DNA from: an uncultured Rikenellaceae bacterium
GTDB taxonomy: Bacteria; Bacteroidota; Bacteroidia; Bacteroidales; Rikenellaceae
NCBI GenBank assembly: GCA_947054185.1
Contig: CAMRVW010000063.1
Span: 1-11,777 of the forward strand
Direction: 5' to 3'
Length of the DNA stretch: 11,777 nucleotides
Of the stretch, positions 1-6,726 are shown one piece after another. The position numbers and the translations under genes are program-made. The notes under the pieces were generated by a model that had not been told where the DNA came from, made no database searches, and saw only the letters and a list, made by a program, of their open reading frames with translations. Within the stretch, counting starts at the first letter, position 1. Every line of letters begins with the position of its first letter.

Positions 1-59
1 TGACCGCTCGCGAAAAGGATGCGGAGACAATGCGGCAGACAATAAAGGCAGTGATGCGA

Positions 60-2174
60 TTACAGCAACTCACCGAAGGTATAATCTTTCCAGAAGTCTG
101 CCGCCATATATTCGTCTATCGACTCTGACGGGACAGATATCACTATCGGGTCGGCGATGCCCAGAGTGCCTGCGAGATGCGGAGGCGCCACCGACCTGCA
201 TGACAGGCGTGTCAGCTTGTTGCAGTTAAGAAAGACGGACGCTCCCATCGAGGCCACACCGCTGCCGAGCGATACCGACTCAAGGCCGCTGCAACCCGCA
301 AACGACGATGCCCCGAGCGTTGTGACGCCATCGGGAATGGTTATGTCGTCAAGGCTGACACAGGCAGAAAAGGCAGATTCCCCTATGGTGACAACTCCAT
401 CGGGTATGGCGATATCGGCAAGGCTTACGCATCCTGAAAATGTCATGGTCTCTATGGAGGCGAGCCCCTTGCCTAACGACAAGGTCTTAAGCCCGTTACA
501 GTTCATGAATGCCGACTCGCCTATGGAGACGACATTGTCCGGAATGGATATGTGAACAAGGTTGCCGCACGATGAAAAGGCACTCTCCCCTATCGTCGTG
601 GTGCTCTGCGGCAAAACGATGTCGGCAAGGGCGACACATCCGGAAAAGGCGCTCTCCCCTATAGAGGTCAGATGGTCGGAAATATCGACCGACGACAACC
701 CTCGGCAGTGGTAAAAGGCTTTACGCCCTATCGACTTGACGCCGCCACCGAGCGACACACGGGCCAGACGAGCGCAATCGGCAAAGGCCTCATCGCCTAT
801 CTCTTCGACACTGTCTGATACGATAACGCCTGTGAGGCACGAGGCATATTGCGAATAAAGCCCTTTGTTTATGGCGACAACACCGTCAGGCACCCATATT
901 ATAAGGCTGCCGCAACCGTCGAACGCCCCGTCTCCTATAGTCGTGACGCTCTTGGGCACGACAAGGACCAGATTACCGCATCCCGAAAAGGCCGAAGCGC
1001 CTATATGCGAGACCCCGACCGGTATATCCATAATGGCAAGACGGGCGCATCCGGCAAAAGCATTGTCGCCTATGTGACCGACATTGTCGCCGAGAGTCAC
1101 CTCACGAAGAGAGAGGCATCCCGAAAAGGCGGCATTATCGACCGATACCACTCCGCCGGGGAGGGATATTCCGGTGAGGGCGACGCAATCTTTAAACGCA
1201 GCGGCCCCGACAGAGACAACGCCATCAGGAATTGCTATGCCGGCAAGCTGTGCGCACCCCGCAAACGCTGAGGCTCCTATGGATGTGAGTCCGTCGCCGA
1301 ACGACACAGAGGCCAGACGGGCGCATCCTTCAAAGGCACCGTCGTCCAGAGAGGTGACACTATTGGAGATAACCACACCCGTGAGGCACGAGGCATATTG
1401 CGAATAGGTGCCTTTCTCTATCGAGACGACACCGTCGGGGACATTGACAACCAGCGCGGCGCAACCGTCGAAAGCTCCGTCGCCCATGGTGGTGACGGTC
1501 TTGGGCACGACAACAGACAATCTGCCGCAGCCCGAAAATGCCGAGGCGCCTATTGCGGCGACATTAGAGGGTATGGTCAGTGTATTGAGGGCACGGCATG
1601 CGGCAAAGGCATTGTCGCCTATGAGGGTGACCCCCGAGCCGAGCGAGACATCAGACAGCGAGGAGCATCCGCGAAAAGCCTCGTCGCGTATGGTGACCAC
1701 GCCGTCGGGTATGGCGACCGACTTAAGGCCGGTGCAGCCGTCGAAAGCGCGGTCTCTGATGACAGTGACGCCCTCGGGTATGACGATGCCGGTAAGGTCG
1801 GAATAGCCCTTGAAGGCGTCGACGCCTATCATGGTTATCTCTTTGTCGAACACTATCACACCTTTGCCGTCGCTGAAATCGTTAGATACGACAAAGGCAT
1901 CAAACACACCTGTGGCAACGGCTATCTTGCTTTTGGAGGTGTATGTGATGCGGCTGCCTGGGTCGATGACAGGCTCTTCGGGATCGGGGTCTTCGGGCTT
2001 GGGCTCTTCCGGTTTCTCCGTGTCCTGGTCGTTACCGGGGTCGTCGGGCTGTTCGGGCTGCTCGGTGTTGTCTCCGTTACCCGTGTCGGGACCGTCGACA
2101 CCTCCCTCGAGCACAGGCCTGAAGCATCCGGACAAAAAAAACAGAACCGCAAACAATGCGAATATTTTTCTCAT
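60..2174 (-). CDS. BspA-like leucine-rich-repeat (LRR_5) surface lipoprotein
   Basis: 704 residues. A short signal peptide ends in a clear lipobox, Leu-Ser-Gly-Cys with Cys17 as the lipidated residue, so the protein is exported and membrane-anchored. Residues 18-73 form a low-complexity linker rich in Pro, Glu and Asp, which probably holds the repeat domain away from the membrane. Residues 127-653 are 23 tandem LRR_5 repeats, nearly all 23 residues long, with the pattern L-x-x-(I/V)-x-(I/L)-P-x-x-V-x-x-I-G-x-x-A-F-x-x-C. Residues 654-704 form a C-terminal cap ending in an Asp-Phe-Trp-Lys-Asp-Tyr stretch typical of Bacteroidota members of the family. Characterised BspA proteins bind host proteins or other bacteria; a binding role here is inferred and the ligand is unknown. 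The ATG at 2174 directly precedes the charged start of the signal peptide. No ribosome binding site is apparent. The gene stands alone, 432 nt from its upstream neighbour. Confidence 0.93.
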   Translation of the reverse strand: MRKIFALFAVLFFLSGCFRPVLEGGVDGPDTGNGDNTEQPEQPDDPGNDQDTEKPEEPKPEDPDPEEPVIDPGSRITYTSKSKIAVATGVFDAFVVSNDFSDGKGVIVFDKEITMIGVDAFKGYSDLTGIVIPEGVTVIRDRAFDGCTGLKSVAIPDGVVTIRDEAFRGCSSLSDVSLGSGVTLIGDNAFAACRALNTLTIPSNVAAIGASAFSGCGRLSVVVPKTVTTMGDGAFDGCAALVVNVPDGVVSIEKGTYSQYASCLTGVVISNSVTSLDDGAFEGCARLASVSFGDGLTSIGASAFAGCAQLAGIAIPDGVVSVGAAAFKDCVALTGISLPGGVVSVDNAAFSGCLSLREVTLGDNVGHIGDNAFAGCARLAIMDIPVGVSHIGASAFSGCGNLVLVVPKSVTTIGDGAFDGCGSLIIWVPDGVVAINKGLYSQYASCLTGVIVSDSVEEIGDEAFADCARLARVSLGGGVKSIGRKAFYHCRGLSSVDISDHLTSIGESAFSGCVALADIVLPQSTTTIGESAFSSCGNLVHISIPDNVVSIGESAFMNCNGLKTLSLGKGLASIETMTFSGCVSLADIAIPDGVVTIGESAFSACVSLDDITIPDGVTTLGASSFAGCSGLESVSLGSGVASMGASVFLNCNKLTRLSCRSVAPPHLAGTLGIADPIVISVPSESIDEYMAADFWKDYTFGELL
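216..1796 (-). repeat. 23 tandem LRR_5 coding repeats (about 69 nt each)
   Basis: The repeat array of the BspA-like gene, encoding residues 127-653. Twenty-one units are 23 residues long and two (units 5 and 13) are 22. A partial degenerate unit precedes the array at residues 106-126. Most units end in Ala-Phe-x-x-Cys. Units 6 and 14 depart from this and instead carry Tyr-Ser-Gln-Tyr-Ala-Ser-Cys. Units 17, 18, 19 and 21 share an Ile-Gly-Glu-Ser-Ala-Phe core, suggesting more recent homogenisation at the C-terminal end. Confidence 0.9.
561..1658 (-). repeat. Higher-order tandem duplication: two 549-nt blocks of eight LRRs
   Basis: Repeat units 3-10 (positions 1110-1658) and 11-18 (positions 561-1109) align unit by unit. 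Both blocks have the 22-residue unit in third place, followed by the atypical Tyr-Ser-Gln-Tyr-Ala-Ser-Cys unit. A 26-nt stretch is identical at 832-857 and 1381-1406, exactly 549 nt (183 codons) apart. This points to an in-frame duplication of eight repeats that has since diverged elsewhere, most clearly in the last units of each block. Confidence 0.8.
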
Positions 2175-2263
2175 GACAAATTATTTGCAAAAACAGGCCT
2201 AAAACCATTCAAGCCATTAACAACACCGCCTCCTTGACATGCGCACTGAAGTTTTCACCGGAC

Positions 2264-2314
2264 GATAACGCCCGTTATCTATGCAAGAGACTGACAAACA
2301 CATGGTTTGCATAG
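2264..2314. promoter_or_regulatory. Paired dyads upstream of the LRR lipoprotein gene, candidate operator
   Basis: GATAACG at 2264-2270 and CGTTATC at 2273-2279 form a perfect 7+7 dyad with a 2-nt centre. It abuts a second perfect inverted repeat, CTATGCAA (2279-2286) and TTGCATAG (2307-2314), with a 20-nt spacer. They lie about 90-140 nt upstream of the LRR lipoprotein start, where a regulator could bind. Neither is followed by a T run, so a terminator is unlikely. The regulatory role is inferred from symmetry and position only. Confidence 0.35.
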
Positions 2315-2561
2315 GCAGTACTTCTTAACTCTCCTCCATTATGCGCCCCGAAGATATGAAAAATATCCCGAACTCACAAAGGGCATGGCGGCTTGCAGAA
2401 CCTGCCATTGCGCAATGCCTCTGCCGGCGTGTGAACGACCACCACAAAAGGCGGGATGCACCTGCCGATTAAAGGGTCGGCAATGCACCTCGGCAGATGA
2501 CATCAGCGCCATATGCAAACCTCGCATTGTCACCGAAAATGCCATCGGGGCCGATAAAGAC

Positions 2562-2585
2562 AAAAAAAGCGCCCTCAAGGAGCGC
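2562..2585 (-). terminator. Intrinsic terminator of the sulfatase-lipoprotein unit
   Basis: Read on the minus strand, the stem GCGCTC (2585-2580) pairs with GGGCGC (2574-2569), with one G-U pair and a 5-nt loop, followed at once by seven T residues (2568-2562). It begins 21 nt after the stop codon of the 2607-3515 lipoprotein gene, as expected for a Rho-independent terminator ending that transcript. Confidence 0.85.
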
Positions 2586-2606
2586 CATAAGAGTAAGGTG
2601 CAGAGC

Positions 2607-3515
2607 TCAGCCCACGAACTCGTTAAACGAATCAATCGCCATGTTGCGATAATCGATCAGACTATATAAGGTCTTCCGATTACAACTGCCTGTCTTCAGC
2701 ACCGATTTTTTAAACTCGTCGCGGAAAGAGCCGGCGTATTCGAGGAAGTTTTGGTAATGAAATGCCGCCATGTCGGCCCCACTGACGGGTTTTATAGCTG
2801 CGGCCTCGGATATATCGGCGCACAATTCGTCGTAAAGCGACTGAGCATGACTGCTGTCGAAATCGTCTTGCTGTACTAATTTTACAATACGTTCGGTAAC
2901 CGACAATATCTTTTTGCCGGCGACAACATGCTCTTTGAACGGATTGCCATCCAACAATACCTCATCGGCCGAATCGACAAGAGGCTGTATGATATTGATT
3001 GCTTCGGAACGCGCATTGAAGACGTTATATCCCAAAATGTTGTTCTCTTCAAAGAGAGAGTCGGACAAGGCCCAGTTGTCTTTCTTATATTCTCGATTGT
3101 TTCGGTACTCGACAAACCGGCTATAGTTGTCAACGAACCTTTTGCCCGCGGCGAACCAGCGCATTATCTGATATTCCAGATTTTTGCGAAGCTCATCGTT
3201 CACAATCTCGGGGGCGGGTATAAGATCAGACACTGTCGCCCACAAACCTGTTGTGTCAACATCAGGGGCAGGCACAGAGACATCATCGGCGCCCATACAC
3301 TCCATGATCATGCCGAACTGCTCTCTGTCATAGTTGGATTCTAAGGCAGCAATCAGTTTATTGTAATAGTCAATCACCTCTTTGGCCTCCTGCTTGCTTG
3401 TCACATATACGCTATCAGGTTCGTCAATATCATCTGATGACACGTTGCCGCTTCCGTAACAAGAGGCAGAAAACATCGTAACGGCAACTGACGCAATCAA
3501 AAACAATTTCTTCAT
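2607..3515 (-). CDS. Lipoprotein of unknown function, possibly DUF3829-like
   Basis: 302 residues from the ATG at 3515. That start gives a proper signal peptide: Met-Lys-Lys, a hydrophobic stretch, then Phe-Ser-Ala-Ser-Cys with Cys19 as the probable lipid site. The frame stays open to 3557, but this would place an unlikely 14-residue extension before the signal. The mature part starts with a short acidic linker and then looks largely alpha-helical, with many Tyr, Asn and Asp residues and no obvious catalytic motif. An early Tyr-Tyr-Asn-Lys-Leu segment and a C-terminal Tyr-Arg-Asn...Phe-Asn-Glu-Phe segment recall DUF3829 (YiiG-like) lipoproteins; this is a tentative resemblance from memory. 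The gene lies 68 nt downstream of the sulfatase on the same strand. It has no recognisable promoter of its own and is followed by a terminator, so it is probably the second gene of that transcript. Its function is unknown. Confidence 0.8.
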   Translation of the reverse strand: MKKLFLIASVAVTMFSASCYGSGNVSSDDIDEPDSVYVTSKQEAKEVIDYYNKLIAALESNYDREQFGMIMECMGADDVSVPAPDVDTTGLWATVSDLIPAPEIVNDELRKNLEYQIMRWFAAGKRFVDNYSRFVEYRNNREYKKDNWALSDSLFEENNILGYNVFNARSEAINIIQPLVDSADEVLLDGNPFKEHVVAGKKILSVTERIVKLVQQDDFDSSHAQSLYDELCADISEAAAIKPVSGADMAAFHYQNFLEYAGSFRDEFKKSVLKTGSCNRKTLYSLIDYRNMAIDSFNEFVG

Positions 3516-3583
3516 CAATATAAAAATTTTAGTTAAAACACAGCGCAAAGCCGGCAACAGCCCGCACTAAAACTTAGCCGACA

Positions 3584-5083
3584 TCACTTGCCATATCTTA
3601 TCTGACCCACCCTCTCCTGCATGCGGGCGGCACGTTTGGGATACTTTGCGACCACATTGTTTTTCTGTCCGATATCTTTTTTGACGTTGAACAACTGGGG
3701 CTCTTTCATGCGGCCCGACTCCATGGGCGCCACCCAATAGCCCTCGTTGACCATGGGGGGTATGAATATCCAGTCGCCGGCGCGCAACAGCACATTGTCG
3801 CCGCAGGCATCGAGCAGAAGCTCGTCGCGTCCGTGGCGTGAGCGTCCCAACAGGGCACCGGAGATGTCGACGCCGTCTTTGGTCTTGTTTTCCATGCCCA
3901 ACATAGAGGCGAAAGAGGCATACAGGTCCATCTGGCACACCAAGGCATCAGACTCTCCCGGGGCGATATGTCCCGGCCAGCGCACAAGGAAGGCCACATG
4001 GGTGCCGCCGTCATACGAGCTGTATTTGCCGCTGCGGAACGGGCCGGCAGGCTTGTGGTCGCCGAGCTTCTCTATGGCCTGGTCGACATAACCGTCGTCG
4101 AGCACGGGGCCGTTGTCGCTGGTGAATATGACTATAGTGTTTTCGGCCAAGCCCAACGAATCGAGCGTGTCAAGAAACTGCCCCACGCACCAGTCGGCCT
4201 CCAATATGACATCTCCGCGCGGACCAAGCGGCGAGGTGCCGGCAAAGCGAGGATGAGGCACACGAGGCACATGAGGCTGATGCAAGGCATAATAGAGGAA
4301 AAAAGGCTCGTTGCGGTGCTCTGTGACGAAGTCGGTGGCCTTTTGCAGGAAGGTGTCGGCCATATCTTCATCGACCCACAGGGCCGACTTGCCGCCACGC
4401 ATGTAACCGATGCGCGGTATGCCGTTGGTGATGGCCTGGTCGTGCCCGTGACTGGGATGCACCTTAAGCAGCTCGGGATTATCTTTGCCGGTGGGCTCGC
4501 CGGGGAAATTGCGGCGATAGCTCACCTCTATGGGGTCTGAGGGGTCAAGCCCCACCACGTGCCCGTTCTCGACGAAGACGGTGGGCACACGGTCGTTGGT
4601 GGCCGCCGTGATGAACGAATAGTCGAAGCCGACCTGACCGGCCCCAGGGGTTATCTCCCGGTTCCAGTCGACATTGCCACGACCGAGCCCCAAGTGCCAT
4701 TTGCCCACGGCACCGGTGGCATAACCTGCCTCTTTGAGCATTTTGGGCAGGGTGGGTATATCCTCTTTTATTATAAGCGGTGCATCGCCGGGCAACACCT
4801 GCGCGCCCTCACGCCACGGATAACGGCCCGTAAGCAGAGAGTAACGACTCGGGGTGCTGGTGGCAGAGGCGGCATATCCGTTATTGAAACGAAGCCCCTC
4901 ACGCGATATGCGGTCGATGTTGGGGGTGACTATCCCGTTTGCCCCATAGGCGCTTATGTCGCCGAAACCGAGGTCGTCGGCAAGAATGACGACAATATTG
5001 GGTTTCTGCCCGGCCTCTTGGGCATGCAACGCATGTAAAGGCAGAAGGCAGCCGGCAAACGGCAACAGATCAATGGCTTTCAT
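3584..5083 (-). CDS. Secreted S1-family sulfatase, serine type
   Basis: 499 residues, full length for an arylsulfatase A-like (PF00884) enzyme, which hydrolyses sulfate esters, in gut Bacteroidota usually on sulfated glycans. Landmarks visible are Asp36-Asp37 near the N-terminus (metal site); the signature Ser76-Thr-Pro-Ser-Arg80 followed by Leu-Leu-Thr-Gly-Arg; Gly-Lys128-Trp-His130; His268 in a His-Gln-Pro-His segment; Asp323-Asn324 in Thr-Ser-Asp-Asn-Gly (metal site); and Lys353. All expected catalytic positions are present, so the enzyme is likely active. Ser76 in place of Cys means formylglycine would be made by an anaerobic radical-SAM maturase (anSME), not encoded here. A hydrophobic N-terminus with a likely cleavage near residue 21 implies export; Cys12 in an Ala-Gly-Cys context is a weaker lipoprotein option. 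The substrate cannot be told, and no SusC/SusD pair or glycoside hydrolase lies nearby. It is probably first in a two-gene unit with the downstream lipoprotein. Confidence 0.95.
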   Translation of the reverse strand: MKAIDLLPFAGCLLPLHALHAQEAGQKPNIVVILADDLGFGDISAYGANGIVTPNIDRISREGLRFNNGYAASATSTPSRYSLLTGRYPWREGAQVLPGDAPLIIKEDIPTLPKMLKEAGYATGAVGKWHLGLGRGNVDWNREITPGAGQVGFDYSFITAATNDRVPTVFVENGHVVGLDPSDPIEVSYRRNFPGEPTGKDNPELLKVHPSHGHDQAITNGIPRIGYMRGGKSALWVDEDMADTFLQKATDFVTEHRNEPFFLYYALHQPHVPRVPHPRFAGTSPLGPRGDVILEADWCVGQFLDTLDSLGLAENTIVIFTSDNGPVLDDGYVDQAIEKLGDHKPAGPFRSGKYSSYDGGTHVAFLVRWPGHIAPGESDALVCQMDLYASFASMLGMENKTKDGVDISGALLGRSRHGRDELLLDACGDNVLLRAGDWIFIPPMVNEGYWVAPMESGRMKEPQLFNVKKDIGQKNNVVAKYPKRAARMQERVGQIRYGK

Positions 5084-5108
5084 CGTACATATTATTTAAA
5101 ATTATCTT

Positions 5109-5138
5109 CAAACTTACAAAAAATAATCCGAAGCACAA
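5109..5138 (-). promoter_or_regulatory. Bacteroidota-type promoter of the sulfatase gene
   Basis: On the minus strand, TAAGTTTG (5116-5109) exactly matches the -7 consensus TAnnTTTG. A TTTG (5138-5135) lies 18 nt upstream, matching the -33 element at near-standard spacing. Transcription would begin roughly 20 nt before the sulfatase ATG, giving a short leader. Confidence 0.7.
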
Positions 5139-5251
5139 AAAACAATGATTCCGCCACTCTCATGCCCAGCCTTTCACACATGGACGCGATGGAATAATTT
5201 CAACATCGCACACAATAAAAGGCATGAAAACAAGTTATTATTTGTATCGGA

Positions 5252-5273
5252 TTCTGTTTCCCATGTAACAGAA
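5252..5273. promoter_or_regulatory. Inverted repeat TTCTGTT-N8-AACAGAA, candidate operator
   Basis: A perfect 7-nt inverted repeat with an 8-nt spacer, about 90 nt upstream of the efflux -7 element and about 115 nt upstream of the sulfatase -33 element. The symmetry suits a dimeric regulator such as a TetR-, MarR- or LysR-type protein, but none is encoded in the window. The role is inferred. Confidence 0.35.
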
Positions 5274-5319
5274 AACGGCAAACCATAAAATGAGAAAAGC
5301 CCCCGTCAGCGGAAAAAGC

Positions 5320-5331
5320 GATAAATTTATC
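5320..5331. promoter_or_regulatory. 12-nt perfect palindrome GATAAATTTATC, candidate operator
   Basis: A gapless palindrome just upstream of the likely -33 region of the efflux promoter, followed by a seven-T run (5334-5340). A hairpin from it would have only about four weak A-T-rich pairs, and no plus-strand gene lies upstream, so a terminator is unlikely. Its place next to the promoter suggests a regulator site, or an AT-rich upstream promoter element. AT-rich palindromes also arise by chance. Confidence 0.3.
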
Positions 5332-5362
5332 TGTTTTTTTACCGATTTTTACAAATAGAGAT

Positions 5363-5370
5363 TAATTTTG
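5363..5370 (+). promoter_or_regulatory. -7 promoter element of the efflux operon
   Basis: TAATTTTG matches the Bacteroidota -7 consensus TAnnTTTG and lies 42 nt before the adaptor ATG. No exact TTTG is found at the usual -33 distance; a T run at 5334-5340 occupies roughly that position. A weak -33 would fit an operon that depends on an activator or is expressed at a low level. Confidence 0.55.
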
Positions 5371-5412
5371 CACCCAAACATTTATAGATGCTTAACCACT
5401 AACATATAAGCA

Positions 5413-6576
5413 ATGAATCTGAAGAAAAAGCTCATCGTATCGGTCTGTATCGTTGCTGCGGCAACTATCGCACTGACAGCATGGTTGTTGCGCCCCGAAG
5501 AAGAGGATGTTTTTTATCCCACGGTGTCGGTTGTGCCTGTCACCACTCAGAATGTGGAGATATATGGCGAATATGTGGGTCGAATACGTGCCCAACAGTT
5601 TGTGGAGGTACGCGCCCGCGTGGAGGGCTATCTAGAGAAGATGCTGTTTGCCGAAGGAACCTATGTACATAAAAATCAGGTGCTTTTCATAATAGACCCG
5701 CGCATATACAAGGCCAAGGCCGACAAAGCCGCAGCCAAACTGAAGAAAGACGAGGCTCTGGCCCTCAAGGCCAAACGCGACCTTGAGCGCATACGCCCGT
5801 TGCATGATCAGAACGCGGCCAGCCAGCTCGACCTCGACAACGCCATAGCCACATACGAGTCGGCGGCGGCATCCGTCTCGATGAGCAAAGCCGACCTCAT
5901 GCAGGCCGACATGGAGCTGAGTTACACCACCGTGCGTTCGCCCATCTCAGGTCATGTGAGCGAACGCCACGTCGACATAGGCACACTGGTGGGTCCGGGG
6001 GCGCAATCGCTGCTGGCCACGGTGGTCAAGAGCGACACCGTGAGGGTCGATTTCAGCATGACGGCGCTCGATTATCTGCGAAGCAAAGAACGCAACGTCA
6101 ACCTCGGACATAAAGACTCCACGCGCTCGTGGGACCCATATATCACTGTAACACTGGCTGATAACTCCATATATCCCGAGCGCGGCCTGGTCGATTTCGC
6201 CGAGCCGCAGGTCGACCCCAAGACCGGTACATTCTCGGTGCGCGCCGAACTGGCCAACCCCGACCATGTGTTGCTGCCTGGGCAGTTCACCAAGGTAAAA
6301 CTTCTGCTCGATGTACGCGAAGATGCCATTGTGGTGCCTGACAGAGCCCTTGTGATAGAAAAAGGCGGCGCATACGTGTTTGTGGTAAGGCCCAACGGCA
6401 GGGTGGAAAAGAGATTCATAGAGCTGGGGCCCGAGATAGGCAACAACACGGTGGTGGAGCGCGGCCTTGTGACCGGCGAACGCGTCGTTGTGGAGGGTTA
6501 TCACAAGCTGACCCCTGGTATGGAGGTGACGGTGGTGGATGCCTCGGAGGCTTACCCCGACAAAGCCCAAAAATAA
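5413..6576 (+). CDS. RND efflux periplasmic adaptor (membrane fusion protein, AcrA/MexA-type)
   Basis: 387 residues. The adaptor joins the inner-membrane pump to the outer-membrane channel and is needed for export. Residues 7-26 are hydrophobic and act as signal or membrane anchor; Cys12 is not in a good lipobox, so anchoring by lipid is doubtful. The first half of the lipoyl (barrel-sandwich) domain is at about residues 63-96 (Val-Glu-Gly-Tyr-Leu...Gly-Thr-Tyr-Val...Ile-Asp-Pro). An alpha-helical hairpin rich in Ala, Lys and Asp follows at about 100-168. The second lipoyl half starts at about 171 (Thr-Val-Arg-Ser-Pro-Ile-Ser-Gly), followed by the beta-barrel (about 218-305) and a membrane-proximal domain. 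Length and order are normal for the family. It is the first gene of the operon; the pump starts 150 nt downstream. Confidence 0.95.
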   Translation: MNLKKKLIVSVCIVAAATIALTAWLLRPEEEDVFYPTVSVVPVTTQNVEIYGEYVGRIRAQQFVEVRARVEGYLEKMLFAEGTYVHKNQVLFIIDPRIYKAKADKAAAKLKKDEALALKAKRDLERIRPLHDQNAASQLDLDNAIATYESAAASVSMSKADLMQADMELSYTTVRSPISGHVSERHVDIGTLVGPGAQSLLATVVKSDTVRVDFSMTALDYLRSKERNVNLGHKDSTRSWDPYITVTLADNSIYPERGLVDFAEPQVDPKTGTFSVRAELANPDHVLLPGQFTKVKLLLDVREDAIVVPDRALVIEKGGAYVFVVRPNGRVEKRFIELGPEIGNNTVVERGLVTGERVVVEGYHKLTPGMEVTVVDASEAYPDKAQK

Positions 6577-6726
6577 ACGACAGCGACGTACCAAACGTTG
6601 CAAGAGAGCCGAAACGACCGCCACGCAATGAAATACAGGCACCGGCGGTAATAACGATGAATTAACGGCCAAGCGACCTTGAACATGACGCCAAGGTGTG
6701 CCCGAAACCGTAAAATCATAAATACA
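6577..6726 (+). other. 150-nt gap inside the efflux operon
   Basis: This gap between adaptor and pump genes is longer than usual for such operons. It holds only tiny open frames. A GC-rich inverted repeat, ACCGCC (6617-6622) and GGCGGT (6644-6649), lies in it without a following T run, so it is not a terminator. The pump frame stays open upstream to a TTG at 6679 and an ATG at 6685. No promoter matching the Bacteroidota consensus is seen. Confidence 0.5.

Larger units (their letters stand above)
2175..2606. other. 432-nt intergenic gap rich in inverted repeats
   Basis: No convincing gene is seen. A plus-strand open frame at 2307-2669 overlaps both the terminator and the end of the lipoprotein gene, and its composition is unlike a real protein. 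The gap holds the terminator at 2562-2585 and several dyads: GATAACG-CC-CGTTATC at 2264-2279; CTATGCAA at 2279-2286 with TTGCATAG at 2307-2314; a 12-nt palindrome at 2406-2417 nested in GCAGA/TCTGC; and CTGCCGA at 2462-2468 with two possible partners. No exact Bacteroidota -7 element (TAnnTTTG) was found reading towards the LRR gene. Confidence 0.6.
5084..5412. other. 329-nt divergent intergenic region between sulfatase and efflux operon
   Basis: This AT-rich region lies between two divergently transcribed units. It holds a promoter for each direction (5109-5138 minus strand, 5363-5370 plus strand) and two inverted repeats on the efflux side (5252-5273 and 5320-5331). No small gene or RNA gene is recognisable. 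Confidence 0.7.

Noticed and set aside
216..1796. Regular repeats as a possible CRISPR array
   Set aside because: The period is about 69 nt, the units are divergent, and the whole stretch encodes a continuous LRR protein.
1398..2237. Plus-strand open frame of 279 codons, antisense to the LRR gene
   Set aside because: It is a shadow of the repeat array: the Gly-, Tyr- and Asp-rich product repeats with the same period as the LRR units and has no family features of its own.
2307..2669. Plus-strand open frame of 120 codons rich in Cys
   Set aside because: It runs antisense through the terminator and into the end of the lipoprotein gene. It has no recognisable domain, and its Cys, Arg and Lys content looks like read-through of GC-rich non-coding DNA.
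5320..5340. Palindrome plus T run as an intrinsic terminator
   Set aside because: The hairpin would have only a few A-T pairs, and no plus-strand gene lies upstream. An operator or promoter-upstream element fits better.
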